64,000 bases of DNA from Pseudomonas sp. KUIN-1 (GCF_009176725.1 NZ_AP020337.1:2914001-2978000), one strand, 5' to 3'; numbered from the stretch's first letter, positions 32,839 through 43,546 are shown. Numbers and translations: made by a program. The notes: generated by a model from the letters alone, not told the origin.

Positions 32839-34722
32839 ATGAACTTCACTTCACTCGCCGCTGACCTGGTCATGCAGGATCTGGTCGATTGCCTGCTGGC
32901 TGAAGATTTCTTTGGCCGCGAGCCACTGCGCCTGCAGGACAGCAGCCAATGGCAACTGCGCCATCCACAGGCTCCGCAACTGTTAGAGCAGGGCAGCGTG
33001 CAGCAAATCTGGGAGTGGTGCTGCGATGATTCTGAGCAACGCTTCATCAGCATCGCGTTGCGCGCCGGTATCACCCAGCAATGGGAAAAAGTGCCCGGCA
33101 CGCCGGTATTGGGCCGCCAGGACGAGCGCTGGACGCAGTTGTCACCGGAAGACTTCATGAAGTGGGTGTTCGCCGGCAAGGCGACGCTGCTTCAGGACAG
33201 CGAGCGCCAGGACCACGAAAAGGGTATCGCGCTGTTTCTGGAAGTGTTGCGCATCAGTGTCTGGCAGACCGCGCTGTCGCTGGATCACAAGGTCGACGAG
33301 CAGAACCTGATGGCTCAGGACGGCGCTACCTTCTTCCGAACCATGGAGCAGTGGGCGTCGCTGCGTGATCGCCCGTATCACCCGCTGGCCAAGGCCAAAC
33401 AAGGCTTGAACGAACAGGAATACTTACAGTACCAGGCCGAGTTCGCCCGGCCGGTAGCGCTGAACTGGGTGGCTGTCGACAAGACCTTGCTGCAATGCGG
33501 CGACGGCGTGGAGGATTTGAATGCATCCTTTCCGGCCCGCTATCTGCTGCCCGAGAACCTGCAAGCGCAGCTTGACCAGGAGATGCAGGCGCGCGGCATT
33601 GCCGGCAGCCACGTTGCGCTGCCGGTTCACCCGTGGCAGTTCGAGCATGTCTTGCAGGTCCAGCTGGGCGACGCGTTCGCCAAGGGCGATTGCCAGCGGC
33701 TTGATTTCAATCAGGCGCAGGTCCATGCCACTTCGTCGCTGCGTTCGATGACACCGTGCTTCAACAGCGCAGACTACCTGAAGCTGCCCATGGCGATTTA
33801 TTCGCTCGGCGCTTCGCGCTATCTGCCAGCGGTCAAAATGATCAACGGCGGGCTAAGCGAGAAACTGCTGCGTCAGGTGGTCGACAAGGATGAAACTCTG
33901 AGCCGTTCGCTACACCTGTGCGACGAACGCAAATGGTGGGCATTCATGCCGCCACAAGCCACGCTGTTCGACGAAGGACCTCGGCATCTTTCGGCCATGG
34001 TGCGCGGCTATCCGGCCGCGTTGCTCGATGATCCGGAGTGCCGCCTGCTGCCCATGGCGGCGCTGGGTACACCGCTACCGGGGAGCAATCGGCATTTCTT
34101 CGACGAGTGGATGGACTACCGCGACCTGCCGCGCAATCAGGCTTCGGTACTGACACTGTTTCGCGAACTGAGCCACAGTTTCTTCGATATCAACCTGCGC
34201 ATGTTCCGCCTGGGCATGCTCGGCGAGGTGCATGGCCAGAACGCGGTCATGGTCTGGAAAGCCGGACAAGCGCAAGGACTGCTGTTGCGTGACCACGACT
34301 CGTTGCGTATTTTCGTGCCCTGGCTGGAGCGCAACGGCATGCACGACCCGGAGTATCGAATCAAGAAAGGGCATGCCAATACGCTTTATCATGACCGCCC
34401 CGAGGACTTGCTGTTCTGGCTGCAGACACTGGGGATTCAGGTAAACGTGCGGGCAATCATGGATACTCTGGCGCAAGTGTATGACGTACCGGTCACTGCG
34501 CTGTGGACCGTATTGCGCGATGTTCTGGATAATCTGATCACAACCATCGAATTTGACGACGAGGCGCGTGGCATGATCAGGCAACAACTGTTCGAAGCCC
34601 CCAATTGGCCGCAGAAACTTCTGCTGACGCCCATGATCGAGCGCGCGGGCGGTCCGGGCAGCATGCCGTTCGGCAAGGGCGAAGTGGTCAACCCGTTCCA
34701 CAGGTTGCGCCGTGCAACCTGA
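32839..34722 (+). CDS. acsA: NIS siderophore synthetase AcsA
   Basis: The third IucA/IucC-family synthetase of the locus has 627 residues. It shows the HPWQFEHV motif, the SLRSMTP ATP-site segment and the C-terminal GEVHGQNAVMVW with LLLRDHDSLRIF. It should catalyse one of the later amide-forming condensations of achromobactin. AAGGA lies 9 bases before the ATG. The next gene starts with GTG 11 bases before its stop. Confidence 0.88.
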   Translation: MNFTSLAADLVMQDLVDCLLAEDFFGREPLRLQDSSQWQLRHPQAPQLLEQGSVQQIWEWCCDDSEQRFISIALRAGITQQWEKVPGTPVLGRQDERWTQLSPEDFMKWVFAGKATLLQDSERQDHEKGIALFLEVLRISVWQTALSLDHKVDEQNLMAQDGATFFRTMEQWASLRDRPYHPLAKAKQGLNEQEYLQYQAEFARPVALNWVAVDKTLLQCGDGVEDLNASFPARYLLPENLQAQLDQEMQARGIAGSHVALPVHPWQFEHVLQVQLGDAFAKGDCQRLDFNQAQVHATSSLRSMTPCFNSADYLKLPMAIYSLGASRYLPAVKMINGGLSEKLLRQVVDKDETLSRSLHLCDERKWWAFMPPQATLFDEGPRHLSAMVRGYPAALLDDPECRLLPMAALGTPLPGSNRHFFDEWMDYRDLPRNQASVLTLFRELSHSFFDINLRMFRLGMLGEVHGQNAVMVWKAGQAQGLLLRDHDSLRIFVPWLERNGMHDPEYRIKKGHANTLYHDRPEDLLFWLQTLGIQVNVRAIMDTLAQVYDVPVTALWTVLRDVLDNLITTIEFDDEARGMIRQQLFEAPNWPQKLLLTPMIERAGGPGSMPFGKGEVVNPFHRLRRAT

Positions 34723-35617
34723 CCGAACCCTGCATCCTTCGCGGCGCACAGTGTTGCGCCTTTCGCTGGGGTTACTGGCGCTGCCTGGCATTGCCCGGGC
34801 AGCGCCGCTGCGCGTTGTCACCCTGTTTCAGGGGGCGTCCGACACTGCCGTGGCCCTGGGCGTTACGCCTTGCGGCGTGGTGGATTCGTGGAGCGAAAAA
34901 CCGATGTATCGCTACCTGCGCCCGGCGCTGGCAGCGGTACCGCATGTGGGTCTGGAAACCCAGCCGAGCCTGGAAGATATCGTGCTGCTTAAGCCGGACC
35001 TGATCGTCGCTTCACGCTTTCGTCATCAACGCATCGCGCCGTTGCTGGAGCAGATCGGCATGGTGCTGATGCTCGAAGAGGTGTTCGAGTTCAAGCGCAC
35101 CCTGGCAATGATGGGCGTGGCCCTGCAACGTCAACAACTGGCCATGGACCTGCTCGGGCAATGGCAACAGCGTGTGGCAGCGGTGCGCGGCCAGTTGCAG
35201 GCGAAGTTCGCCGGACGCTGGCCGATCACTGTGTCGGTACTCGACATTCGCGAAGACCATATCCGTAGCTATCTGCCGGCCAGCTTTGCCGGCTCGGTGC
35301 TCAGTGAGCTGGGCTTTGCCTGGACGCCCGCGGCCCGCGAAGCCAGCGGCGTTTCCCTTAAACTCAGCAGTAAAGAGAGTTTGCCTGTGGTCGATGCCGA
35401 CCTGTTCTTCGTCTTTCAGCGTGCGGACAGCAATGCCGCGCAGCACACCTACGACAAACTGGTACAGAACCCGTTCTGGCAACAGCTGCGGGCAGTACGG
35501 GACGGCCAGGTATGGCGCGTCGATGCCATCGCCTGGAGCCTGTCCGGCGGCATTCTGGGCGCCAACCGCATGCTCGATGAGGTCGCTCGCGTGGCCCTGG
35601 CGGATAGCCCCTCATGA
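34712..35617 (+). CDS. cbrA: Periplasmic ferric-achromobactin binding protein
   Basis: This 301-residue siderophore-binding protein of the FhuD/FecB class has a twin-arginine-like leader ([21 protein letters not shown], mature from about residue 31). The mature part has the two-lobe pattern [17 protein letters not shown] ... [18 protein letters not shown] ... [14 protein letters not shown]. It delivers the ferric complex to the CbrBC permease. The start is GTG inside the end of acsA, so translation is coupled. The twin-arginine leader is worth noting, because most relatives use Sec export. Confidence 0.88.
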   Translation: MQPDRTLHPSRRTVLRLSLGLLALPGIARAAPLRVVTLFQGASDTAVALGVTPCGVVDSWSEKPMYRYLRPALAAVPHVGLETQPSLEDIVLLKPDLIVASRFRHQRIAPLLEQIGMVLMLEEVFEFKRTLAMMGVALQRQQLAMDLLGQWQQRVAAVRGQLQAKFAGRWPITVSVLDIREDHIRSYLPASFAGSVLSELGFAWTPAAREASGVSLKLSSKESLPVVDADLFFVFQRADSNAAQHTYDKLVQNPFWQQLRAVRDGQVWRVDAIAWSLSGGILGANRMLDEVARVALADSPS

Positions 35618-36603
35618 CGGCTGCGGCAAAACTGGGCCTGGGGCTGTTGATACTGGTAGCGTGCATGGGCTTGAGTCTGGCCACCGGGGCCACCTGGATA
35701 TCGCCCGCTGACATCGTGCGGAGTGTCTGGCAGCCCGATGCGCTGAGCGCTATCGAGCACGTACTGCTCGACACACGGCTGACACGTACCCTGATGGCCG
35801 TCGCAGTAGGCTCGAGTCTGGCGGTTGCCGGGGCACTGATGCAGGCGCTGACGCGCAATCCGCTGGCGTCGCCTGGCCTGTTTGGCATCAATGCCGGCGC
35901 GACGTTTGCCATCATCGCCTGTTCGTCGCTGCTTACACTGTCGTCCATGAGCCAGTGGCTGTGGTGCGCGTTCATCGGCGCTGCGGTGGCGGGCACGATT
36001 GTCTGGGTCATCGGCAACCGGGGGCAGGGCAGCCTCAATCCATTGCGCATCGTATTGGCCGGCGCAGCGATCACCGCCTTGTTCACCGCGTTCAGCCAGG
36101 CCTTGCTGGTGGTCAATCAGGACGGTCTGGACACTGTGCTGTTCTGGCTGGCCGGTTCCTTGTCGGAGCGCGAACTGAGCACCGCTGCGCCGTTGCTGGT
36201 CTGCGTGGTCATGGGGCTTGCCGGCGCGCTGGTGCTGGCGGGGCAGGTCAACGTGCTCAACACCGGGGAAGCCATCGCGACGGCGCTGGGCCAGCGTACG
36301 GGGCTGATTCGGCTGATGATGAGCGTGGTAATCATTGCCCTGGCAGGCAGCGCCGTGGCGCTGGCGGGCAGTATCGGCTTCATAGGTCTGCTGGTGCCAC
36401 ATATGGTGCGCAAGACGCTGTCCATCGACCATCGCTGGCTGCTGCCTGGCTGCGCAGTGCTGGGCGCGACGCTGTTGTTGCTGGCCGACACGCTGGCGCG
36501 CGTCGTGATTGTCCCTCAGGAAGTCCCGGTAGGTGTGATGACGGCTCTGTTCGGTGCGCCGTTCTTCATTGCACTGGTTCGGCGGGGCGCGCGCTATGGA
36601 TAA
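35614..36603 (+). CDS. cbrB: Ferric-achromobactin ABC permease CbrB
   Basis: This 329-residue FecCD/BtuC-family inner-membrane permease has about nine to ten hydrophobic segments. It also has the family signatures [35 protein letters not shown] and [15 protein letters not shown] (contact region for the ATPase). It pairs with CbrC to form the channel. The ATG overlaps the cbrA stop (ATGA), and its own end overlaps the cbrC start. Confidence 0.9.
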   Translation: MTAAAKLGLGLLILVACMGLSLATGATWISPADIVRSVWQPDALSAIEHVLLDTRLTRTLMAVAVGSSLAVAGALMQALTRNPLASPGLFGINAGATFAIIACSSLLTLSSMSQWLWCAFIGAAVAGTIVWVIGNRGQGSLNPLRIVLAGAAITALFTAFSQALLVVNQDGLDTVLFWLAGSLSERELSTAAPLLVCVVMGLAGALVLAGQVNVLNTGEAIATALGQRTGLIRLMMSVVIIALAGSAVALAGSIGFIGLLVPHMVRKTLSIDHRWLLPGCAVLGATLLLLADTLARVVIVPQEVPVGVMTALFGAPFFIALVRRGARYG

Positions 36604-37627
36604 GCATTTCACCGTGCGCTACCGGAGCTTTTCCCGGCAGTTCAGCCTGACCGCATTGACGCGCTTGCTTTCGGGCCTGGCGCTGACGCTGCTGGTCGTA
36701 CTGAGCTCGTTGGCCGTGGGCAAGATCAATCTGTCGCCCGCGACCCTGCTGAGTGTTTTTACCGGTCAGGCAGATGCCAGCCTGGTCTTCATCGTCGAAC
36801 AGCTGCGCATGCCCCGGCTGGCCCTGGCCGCCCTGGTCGGCGCGGCCCTGGCAGTGTCCGGGCTGATCCTGCAAAGCATCATTCGCAACCCGCTGGCCTC
36901 ACCTGATCTATTAGGCATCACCAGCGGTGCCAGCGCCGCCGCCGTGTTGTACCTGTCATTCTTCTCGGCTGCACTGGGCGCGCAGTTTCTACCCCTGGCG
37001 GCGATCTCCGGCGCAGGCCTCGCGGCACTGGTCATTTATCTGCTGGCCTGGAATCAGGGCGCTTCACCCTTGCGCATGGTGTTGATCGGGGTAGGGGTGT
37101 CGGCTCTGCTGGCTGCGGTGACCACGTTCATTCTGGTGTTCAGCCCGTTGACCACCACCTTGTCGGCTTATGTCTGGCTGACCGGGAGCGTGTATGGTGC
37201 CAGTTGGCCAGAGCCCCGCGCGCTGGCCGGCTGGCTGCTTATGACATTGCCGCTGCTGGCACTGCTCGCCCGTCAGGTGCGCATGCAGCAACTGGATGAC
37301 GCGCTGGCCCAGGGCATCGGCGTGCGCGTGCAATGGCTGCGCGCCGGTTTGCTGTTGGTGAGCGTCGCGCTGGCCGGGCTGGCGGTCGCGTGGGGCGGGG
37401 CGATTGCCTTTGTCGGGCTGATCGCGCCTCATATCGCCAAACGCCTGATGCCGCCGGGGTTCGTGGGGCAAGCGCTGATGGCGGCGTTGATCGGTGCCAA
37501 TCTGGTGATGCTTGCCGATCTGGCCGGACGCACGCTGTTCCTGCCGCTGGATCTGCCCGCAGGGATTTTTGTCGCGGTGCTGGGCACACCGTTTTTTCTG
37601 TACCTATTGATCAACCAGCGGCATTAA
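36596..37627 (+). CDS. cbrC: Ferric-achromobactin ABC permease CbrC
   Basis: This 343-residue FecCD-family permease is the partner of CbrB. Signatures are [35 protein letters not shown] and [18 protein letters not shown]. The start at 36596 (MDKHFTV) overlaps the last eight bases of cbrB. A longer reading from 36554 would duplicate coding sequence of cbrB and is less likely. cbrD follows after 10 bases. Confidence 0.88.
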   Translation: MDKHFTVRYRSFSRQFSLTALTRLLSGLALTLLVVLSSLAVGKINLSPATLLSVFTGQADASLVFIVEQLRMPRLALAALVGAALAVSGLILQSIIRNPLASPDLLGITSGASAAAVLYLSFFSAALGAQFLPLAAISGAGLAALVIYLLAWNQGASPLRMVLIGVGVSALLAAVTTFILVFSPLTTTLSAYVWLTGSVYGASWPEPRALAGWLLMTLPLLALLARQVRMQQLDDALAQGIGVRVQWLRAGLLLVSVALAGLAVAWGGAIAFVGLIAPHIAKRLMPPGFVGQALMAALIGANLVMLADLAGRTLFLPLDLPAGIFVAVLGTPFFLYLLINQRH

Positions 37628-37637
37628 GGAATTACGG

Positions 37638-38429
37638 ATGGCGTCAATCGCAACCCACGACCTGACCCTGAGTTACCAGCGGCAGGTGATCATCGACAGC
37701 CTTGATCTGCAGTTACCCGCAGGCCAGGTGACCGTGCTGATCGGCAGTAACGGTTGCGGCAAAAGCACCTTGCTCAAATCCCTGGCGCGCCTGCTCAAAC
37801 CCCAGCAGGGCACCGTCGTGCTCAACGGTGCCGACATCCATCAGAAGTCCACTGCGACCGTCGCGCGTGAACTGGCGATTCTGCCGCAGATGCCCAGCGC
37901 ACCGGAAGGCATCAGCGTGCGGCAACTGGTGGCGCTGGGGCGTTATCCCTATCAGAACTGGATGCAGCAATGGTCCGCCGAGGATGAAGCCATGGTCGCA
38001 CGGGCTCTGGCGCAGACCGGCATGCAGGAACTGGCTGACAGACCCGTCGATGCCCTGTCAGGTGGTCAGCGTCAGCGGGCATGGATAGCCATGACCCTGG
38101 CGCAGGATACCGACATTGTATTGCTGGACGAGCCAACGACCTTTCTCGATCTGGCTCATCAGATCGAAGTGCTGGACCTGTTGCGCGACCTGAATCGGCA
38201 AGAGGGCAAGACCATCGTGATGGTCCTGCATGACCTGAATCTGGCCTGCCGTTACGCCGATCATATGGTCGCTGTCCACGAACGCAGCGCCTTCGCCCAG
38301 GGGCGTCCGGCGGATATCCTCAGCGAGGCGCTGGTCAAGCAGGTCTTCGGCCTCAACTGCCGGATCATCGCCGATCCATTCTTTGGTACGCCGTTGTGCA
38401 TTCCCTTTGGCCGGGAACTGCCGCAATGA
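37638..38429 (+). CDS. cbrD: Ferric-achromobactin ABC ATPase CbrD
   Basis: This 263-residue ATPase energises CbrBC. Walker A is GSNGCGKST (residues 35-43), the ABC signature is LSGGQRQRA (about 138-146) and Walker B is DIVLLDEPT (about 158-166), with the switch His in VLHDLN. AAGGA lies 7 bases before the ATG. The FhuF-type gene overlaps its stop as ATGA, which places that gene in the same operon. Confidence 0.92.
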   Translation: MASIATHDLTLSYQRQVIIDSLDLQLPAGQVTVLIGSNGCGKSTLLKSLARLLKPQQGTVVLNGADIHQKSTATVARELAILPQMPSAPEGISVRQLVALGRYPYQNWMQQWSAEDEAMVARALAQTGMQELADRPVDALSGGQRQRAWIAMTLAQDTDIVLLDEPTTFLDLAHQIEVLDLLRDLNRQEGKTIVMVLHDLNLACRYADHMVAVHERSAFAQGRPADILSEALVKQVFGLNCRIIADPFFGTPLCIPFGRELPQ

Positions 38430-39205
38430 GTCTGGCGCAGGCGTTCAGCGAATCCGAATGGGCGTTGCTGTCCGGGGCGCTGCGACTCAGGCCGGCAGGT
38501 GAACACGATCCGCGCTCACTGCCGGCCCGCGCGCTGCTGGACGACGCAGTCTGCGAGCAACTGCTTGGCGAGCTGGGGCCGGTGATCGGTTCTCCGACCC
38601 AGGCAATCACCGCATCGTTGCTGGCCAAGCGCTTTTCCTTCCTGAGCACCGGTGCCTGCCTGTACGCGATGTCGGTCTACGACAAGGGCCTGGCCCTGTC
38701 GCTGGACAACAGCGTGGTCGAATACGCGCACGATGACGGCCTTTGGACCTCTTCAATGCCTTTGCTCGATACAACGCCTGTGGGTTATGAACCGGGCGCT
38801 CGTGAGGCGTGGCGTGATGCTGTCGTTGCCACGCTGTTTCGTGACCTGCTTCAGCCGCTGTGGGAAACCTTCAACCGTGTCACTGGCATTTCCCGACGCA
38901 TTCTGTGGGAAAACACCGCAGTACGCGTGTATTCGCTGTACGACAAGCGCATGGACAAGGTTGAAGACCCGGCGATCCGGCAGCGCTGTGAAGCCGATTT
39001 CGACTGGCTGCTGCACCAGGCCGATCCCACGCTGTTCGGCCTGACCTACAACCCGCTGAAACACTTCCGCCGTCCGACGGTTGTGCTGGAAGCCGAAGGC
39101 AAAAGCATCCGTTTTCGGCGCACCTGCTGCTTCTATTACGACGCCAGCAACCCCGTCGAGTATTGCTCAACCTGTCCGTTACTGAGACCCAAGAAATGTC
39201 GATGA
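38426..39205 (+). CDS. FhuF-type siderophore-iron reductase
   Basis: This 259-residue protein ends in [17 protein letters not shown], the C-C-x10-C-x2-C arrangement that binds a [2Fe-2S] cluster in FhuF-family ferric reductases. Homologues reduce cytoplasmic ferric siderophore to release iron. Overlap with cbrD (ATGA) and the following RraA-family gene supports an operon role in removing iron from imported achromobactin. The N-terminal two-thirds show the usual FhuF-like pattern. The achromobactin loci I remember from enterobacteria stop at cbrD, so this would be a locus-specific addition; that comparison is from memory. Confidence 0.85.
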   Translation: MSLAQAFSESEWALLSGALRLRPAGEHDPRSLPARALLDDAVCEQLLGELGPVIGSPTQAITASLLAKRFSFLSTGACLYAMSVYDKGLALSLDNSVVEYAHDDGLWTSSMPLLDTTPVGYEPGAREAWRDAVVATLFRDLLQPLWETFNRVTGISRRILWENTAVRVYSLYDKRMDKVEDPAIRQRCEADFDWLLHQADPTLFGLTYNPLKHFRRPTVVLEAEGKSIRFRRTCCFYYDASNPVEYCSTCPLLRPKKCR

Positions 39206-39846
39206 ACAAGCAGATTGCACACCGCCAGCAACAACTCAGCGACGCCGTCATAGAGCAATACCGTGAGATTGCCGCGTCAACCATTGGCCATCTGACCGAC
39301 GTGGGTTACCTGCGCGGGATCAGACCGCTGTTCGAGGGTGCCAGACTGGTCGGCAACGTTGTCACGGTCAAACTGCAGCTGCCCGACGGTAGCATTCTGC
39401 GCGATGCACTGCTGAACAGCCTGCCCGGCGATGTACTGGTGATTGAATGTGTCGGCGACGAGCATTGCGCCTGCTGGGGCGAACTGCGCACTCTGGCCGG
39501 GCTTATCAAGGGGCTTGGCGGCGTCGTCGTCTCGGGCGCGGTCACCGACGTTGCCGCCTTGCGCGAACATCGCCTGCCCGTGTTCAGCCGTGGCATCAGC
39601 GCAATGACGACGCGCAGTCTCGGGGAAAGCGGCGAGCTCAATGGATTGATCAATATAGGCGGCGTGGAGGTGAAGCCGGGAGATATCGCCGTCGGGGATG
39701 ATGACGGGGTATTTATTCTGAGTCCGCAACAGGCGAACGAACTGTTGCCCGAATTGCTTGGCAAGGAGAGTGCGGACCGAAAAAGAAGGGAAGAGTTTCT
39801 CGGCAGACTGAATGGGGAGAACACGGTCAGCAGAACTCAACAGTGA
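39196..39846 (+). CDS. RraA-family protein / 4-hydroxy-4-methyl-2-oxoglutarate aldolase-like
   Basis: This 216-residue RraA-like protein shows the fold markers TIGHLTDVGYLRGIRPLF, PGDVLVIECVGDEHCACWGELRT and the G-G-V-V-V-S-G-A-V-T-D segment. Family members are either class-II aldolases/oxaloacetate decarboxylases acting on 2-oxo acids or regulators of RNase E. The presence of GELRT and the R-D-like motif suggests the enzyme branch. The start overlaps the FhuF-type gene. As achromobactin contains two 2-oxoglutarate-derived units, a part in 2-oxo-acid supply is possible but inferred. A second in-frame ATG lies at 39202. Confidence 0.75.
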   Translation: MSMNKQIAHRQQQLSDAVIEQYREIAASTIGHLTDVGYLRGIRPLFEGARLVGNVVTVKLQLPDGSILRDALLNSLPGDVLVIECVGDEHCACWGELRTLAGLIKGLGGVVVSGAVTDVAALREHRLPVFSRGISAMTTRSLGESGELNGLINIGGVEVKPGDIAVGDDDGVFILSPQQANELLPELLGKESADRKRREEFLGRLNGENTVSRTQQ

Positions 39847-40047
39847 TAATGAAACCTGAAACAGCGCGTTTGATGTGATTCATGAATATAACCACTGTCG
39901 ACTGATCAATAGTTATAACTTTTGGATCCTATAGTCACAATCAGACAACAGGCAGGCTATTTTCGTATTAAGTTCGATTGCACCGCTCAAGATTGCGGTT
40001 CCATGACCGATGCAGATTGCAAACCCAAACTGTCCCGGATAGCCGCA

Positions 40048-41364
40048 ATGTTCAATTCGCATTTGAAAAACACCAATAAGGCATTGGAGCGCCGCCTTGC
40101 CATGCTTGAGCAAGCAGGGCAAATCCTCAATCTGGAGACAGTCGCCGTCGTGCTGGATGGCACGGGCAAAATACAGACCGTCAACGCGTTGTTCGAGACG
40201 GAGATGAGCTACGCACAGGCAGAGCTCGTCGGGCGCAGCCTGTCTGAACTGAGCCCGCCGGAACTGAGCGGTGACGTTCACCAGAAGCGCGCATTGACCG
40301 CGATTCGCGACGGCAAGCATTTCAGCGGCACGTTGCGCCTGGTCAGCAAGACCGGATCGAGGGTGTGGCTGAGAACCATCGTCGTACCCTATAAAAATGA
40401 AACCGGCGGCGTCGAGCAGATCACTCTGTATTCGAGTGTTCTGACGCGAACGATTGAAGCCTCGCGCGAGAACGAAGCCCTGGTCAATGCGCTGCAACGT
40501 TCCACCGCTGTTATCGACTTCACCCTCGATGGCACGGTCATCAGCGCCAACGACAACTTTCTGAGGGCGATGGGTTACGAGCTGAATCAGATAAAAGGCA
40601 AACATCATAAGATGTTTTGTGTGCCTGAAGAGTCCACTTCTGATGCGTATACCCAATTCTGGGAAAGGCTGCGCCGGGGTGAGTTTATCGTCGATCGTTT
40701 CCGTCGAATTGACAAAGGCGGTCGTGATGTATGGCTGGAGGCGTCTTACAACCCGATTACCGACGCCAACGGCAAACTCTATAAAATTGCCAAGTTCGCG
40801 ACTGTGATCACTGAACAGGTCGAGCGCGAGAAAGCCGTCGCCGAAGCATCGGAAATGGCTTATCAAACCTCTATCGATACTGACAGCAGCGCACAGCAAG
40901 GCCGCAAAGTCATCAAGGACACGCTGCAGATGCTCGGCCAGCTGACCATTTCAATGGAAGAGGCCACACGAGGCATCGAAGCACTGGACTCGCAAAGTCA
41001 GGTGATTGGAACAATCATCAAGACCATCAGCGGCATTGCCGAACAAACCAACCTGCTCGCGCTGAACGCAGCGATTGAAGCCGCCAGGGCCGGCGAACAG
41101 GGCAGGGGCTTCGCCGTAGTGGCCGACGAGGTACGCCAACTGGCCTCTCGCACGACAAAAGCGGCGGAAGAGATCGTAAACGTCGTGAAGACCAACCAAA
41201 GCCTGGCGTCCGACGCGGTAGGCGTGATTGTGCGCAGCACCGAACAGGCGTCCGAGGCACTGGTATTGGCCAATGACGCAGACCGTGTGATTCAGGAAAT
41301 CCAGCACGGCGCGAACACGGTAGTGCGGGCAGTCAGCCGGTTTGTGGACCAGCGCTCCAGTTAA
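40048..41364 (+). CDS. Soluble PAS-PAS methyl-accepting chemoreceptor (BdlA/Aer-like)
   Basis: This 438-residue receptor has no membrane segment. Two PAS domains occupy about residues 25-125 and 145-255, each closing with a PAC-like strand ([26 protein letters not shown]). A short methyl-accepting domain (about 280-430) carries the conserved hairpin tip [35 protein letters not shown]. The layout matches BdlA-type proteins that link energy or redox state to motility or biofilm dispersal. The MFNSHLKN start at 40048 is chosen as typical of this family; the frame is open to 39922. It is monocistronic, with a long hairpin behind it. Confidence 0.85.
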   Translation: MFNSHLKNTNKALERRLAMLEQAGQILNLETVAVVLDGTGKIQTVNALFETEMSYAQAELVGRSLSELSPPELSGDVHQKRALTAIRDGKHFSGTLRLVSKTGSRVWLRTIVVPYKNETGGVEQITLYSSVLTRTIEASRENEALVNALQRSTAVIDFTLDGTVISANDNFLRAMGYELNQIKGKHHKMFCVPEESTSDAYTQFWERLRRGEFIVDRFRRIDKGGRDVWLEASYNPITDANGKLYKIAKFATVITEQVEREKAVAEASEMAYQTSIDTDSSAQQGRKVIKDTLQMLGQLTISMEEATRGIEALDSQSQVIGTIIKTISGIAEQTNLLALNAAIEAARAGEQGRGFAVVADEVRQLASRTTKAAEEIVNVVKTNQSLASDAVGVIVRSTEQASEALVLANDADRVIQEIQHGANTVVRAVSRFVDQRSS

Positions 41365-41687
41365 GTGCGAGCAGTCGGAGTGACTCAGGGGACGCTAAAA
41401 GTGTTCTGCGCTGAGTCACTCACCGCGCAGTCAAACAGGAAGGGAAGTGTACTGATGGTCGCAGCGCTACCTGCTTATAGACGTTTTAAATGAGTGTGTT
41501 TTATTAAATCCATGGGACAGCACTCGCGCAAGGCGAACACTATCGAAATCACCACGCTACAGCCTCAAGACTGATAGCCGGCTACCGATACGCTGCTTAT
41601 AACCGTTGCACCCGCCGTCATTTCGAGCATTGTAACTATGACTTTCCTGCGCAGCCCACACATGGTTCGTAAGTACCTTTACACCGT
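41365..41687. other. Intergenic region before the GGDEF-EAL gene
   Basis: There are 323 bases. Apart from the hairpin at 41378-41421 I see no gene. A short reading frame at 41638-41823 overlaps the start of the next gene in another frame and has no family features. Confidence 0.5.
41378..41421. terminator. Long hairpin 3' of the chemoreceptor gene
   Basis: GAGTGACTCAG (41378-41388) and CTGAGTCACTC (41411-41421) are perfect 11-base arms. The 22-base spacer can itself fold as GGACGCT with AGTGTTC around an AAA loop, using two G-U pairs. It lies 14 bases after the stop. There is no U-tract, so factor-independent termination is uncertain; transcript-end protection is an alternative. Confidence 0.5.
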
Positions 41688-43241
41688 ATGTGGTTTTATG
41701 TGCTCTCTATTTTCCTGTTGGCAATCGCGTGGGAATTCGAACTTGAATCCCTCGCCATGGCCGCAATGGGCTTGCCCTATGACCAGGACTTCGAAAATGC
41801 CGAGCGTTGGCGTTTTGTATTGACCTCGACAGGCTTTGCCGTGTTATCGATGGTTATACCGTTCATTCTTCTGAAACGCCTGATGCAACAACTCCATAGC
41901 AGCTACAACGACTTGCTCGAGTCACAGGCGCTCAGCGAATCTCTGGCCCGCCACGATCCATTGTCCGGCTTGCTCAATCGGCGTGTGTTTCACGAGCAAC
42001 TGGTTGCGCGGTTGCAGCAACCAGCGACACAGACGGCGGTTTTTCTGATCGACCTGGATAAATTCAAGCTGATCAACGATACCCACGGGCATGCGGCAGG
42101 AGACGCGGCTATTTGCGCCGTTGCCGAAAGCCTGCGCGACGCCACTGTCGGGTGGCAGGCTTCCGTGGCTCGACTGGGCGGCGACGAGTTCGGTCTGGCG
42201 GTCAGTGGTGACTTCAGTCATGCCGAACTGGCGCCGCTCGCTGAAAACATTCTGGCCAAAATCGCAGCATCCAGCGTTGGCCTGCCGCGTGTGGCCCTGA
42301 GTGCGACCCTCGGCATTGCCATTGCGCCAATGGACGGCTCAGACCCCGACCTCTTGCTGCAACGTGCGGACAGCGCCATGTACCGCGGTAAAGCCGGTGG
42401 CCGAGCCAGGTTTCATTTCTATGAAGTCAGCTTCGAGCGCGAGCAGCGTCTGCAGGAGCAGTTCGCGCGCGAACTCACCCTGGCTATCGAAGAGAAAGAT
42501 ATTCAACCGTTCTATCAGCCTATCGTCAGCCTTCCCGAGCAACGCCTGGCGTGGTTCGAACTGCTGGCGCGATGGCTGCATCCCGAGCGCGGGATCATCC
42601 TGCCGCTTGACTTCATTCCTGTGGCGGAACAGTTGGGGCTGATCAAACCACTCACCGCGACCCTTTTGCTTCAAGCCTTCGATCAGGCACGCGATTGGCC
42701 AAGCGACTTTACGCTGGCGATCAACGTTACCTCACTGATGATCGAAAGCCCCGACTTTCCTGACTGGCTGGAACAGCTGGCCAATGAAGGGAAATTTCCG
42801 CTGAGTCGGCTGGAAGTGGAAGTGACGGAAAACGCACTGGTCGCCAATGTCGACAGTGCCCGCCTGAATCTGGAGCGTCTGCGCGCGATGGGCGTGAGCG
42901 TCGCTCTGGACGATTTCGGTACCGGCTATTCAGGTCTTTATCATCTGACCAGGCTGGCCATCGACAAAATCAAGATCGACAGATCGTTCTTCGACACGGC
43001 GCTTGAGAACCAGAACGAGATGGTCAAGGCCATCCTCGCTCTGGGTAAAAGCCTGCGCATGAAAATCACCGCCGAGGGCGTTGAGCACGAACGGCTCGCA
43101 GACTGGCTGGCCACCCATGAGTGCGACTTTGCCCAAGGCTACCTGTTCGGACGACCGTTGCCGTTGGCCCAGGTGAAAGAGCTACTGGCAATGAGTGGTT
43201 CCGAAGGGCCGGTGAGGGCATTGGCGGTTCCTGGAAAATAA
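41688..43241 (+). CDS. Membrane GGDEF-EAL cyclic-di-GMP protein
   Basis: This 517-residue protein has two hydrophobic segments (about 3-27 and 43-64), a GGDEF domain (about 85-245, with intact LGGDEF and the I-D-L-D-K-F-K-L-I-N-D motif) and an EAL domain (about 260-505). In the EAL domain the signature reads ELL instead of EAL. The catalytic Glu, DDFGTGYS loop, KIDRSF and EGVE motifs are all kept, so both cyclase and phosphodiesterase activity remain possible. An in-frame stop at 41670 fixes the start near 41688. The periplasmic part is very short, so no sensor domain is visible. Confidence 0.88.
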   Translation: MWFYVLSIFLLAIAWEFELESLAMAAMGLPYDQDFENAERWRFVLTSTGFAVLSMVIPFILLKRLMQQLHSSYNDLLESQALSESLARHDPLSGLLNRRVFHEQLVARLQQPATQTAVFLIDLDKFKLINDTHGHAAGDAAICAVAESLRDATVGWQASVARLGGDEFGLAVSGDFSHAELAPLAENILAKIAASSVGLPRVALSATLGIAIAPMDGSDPDLLLQRADSAMYRGKAGGRARFHFYEVSFEREQRLQEQFARELTLAIEEKDIQPFYQPIVSLPEQRLAWFELLARWLHPERGIILPLDFIPVAEQLGLIKPLTATLLLQAFDQARDWPSDFTLAINVTSLMIESPDFPDWLEQLANEGKFPLSRLEVEVTENALVANVDSARLNLERLRAMGVSVALDDFGTGYSGLYHLTRLAIDKIKIDRSFFDTALENQNEMVKAILALGKSLRMKITAEGVEHERLADWLATHECDFAQGYLFGRPLPLAQVKELLAMSGSEGPVRALAVPGK

Positions 43242-43546
43242 GGGGCATGAGCTTCAAGTCGGCGCTCTCGAACTTCAATGCGGAAGTTTAGATTCACCGG
43301 AGGCGATAAGCGTTTCTCTGATACTTGTCGCTCACTAAAACCTGCGGCTTTCTGCCAGTGCAGCGAGTTGCAGCGCCGTCGAGGAACTGTGATCGGGATT
43401 GGCGCTGATAGCGTCAATGTGAGTTCCTGATGCGGGTGAGGTGCCTGATTCAGATATAAGCATTCCTTATTGTCGATGACTCATGGACTATATGCCCATT
43501 TGGCTGCCTCTCTAAGGCAAGCGCTCGCATCTGCAGGAGCCCGTGA
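43242..43546. other. Intergenic region before the Hhe-like gene
   Basis: There are 305 bases with no gene or clear hairpin. They should hold the promoter of the helicase-nuclease gene. A GGAG lies 7 bases before its ATG. Confidence 0.5.

Noticed and set aside
41638-41823. Short frame MTFLRSPHMVRKYLYTV overlapping the start of the GGDEF-EAL gene
   Set aside because: Different frame from the clear GGDEF-EAL gene; a frameshift joining the two is possible but not needed, as the gene has its own ATG and two membrane segments.
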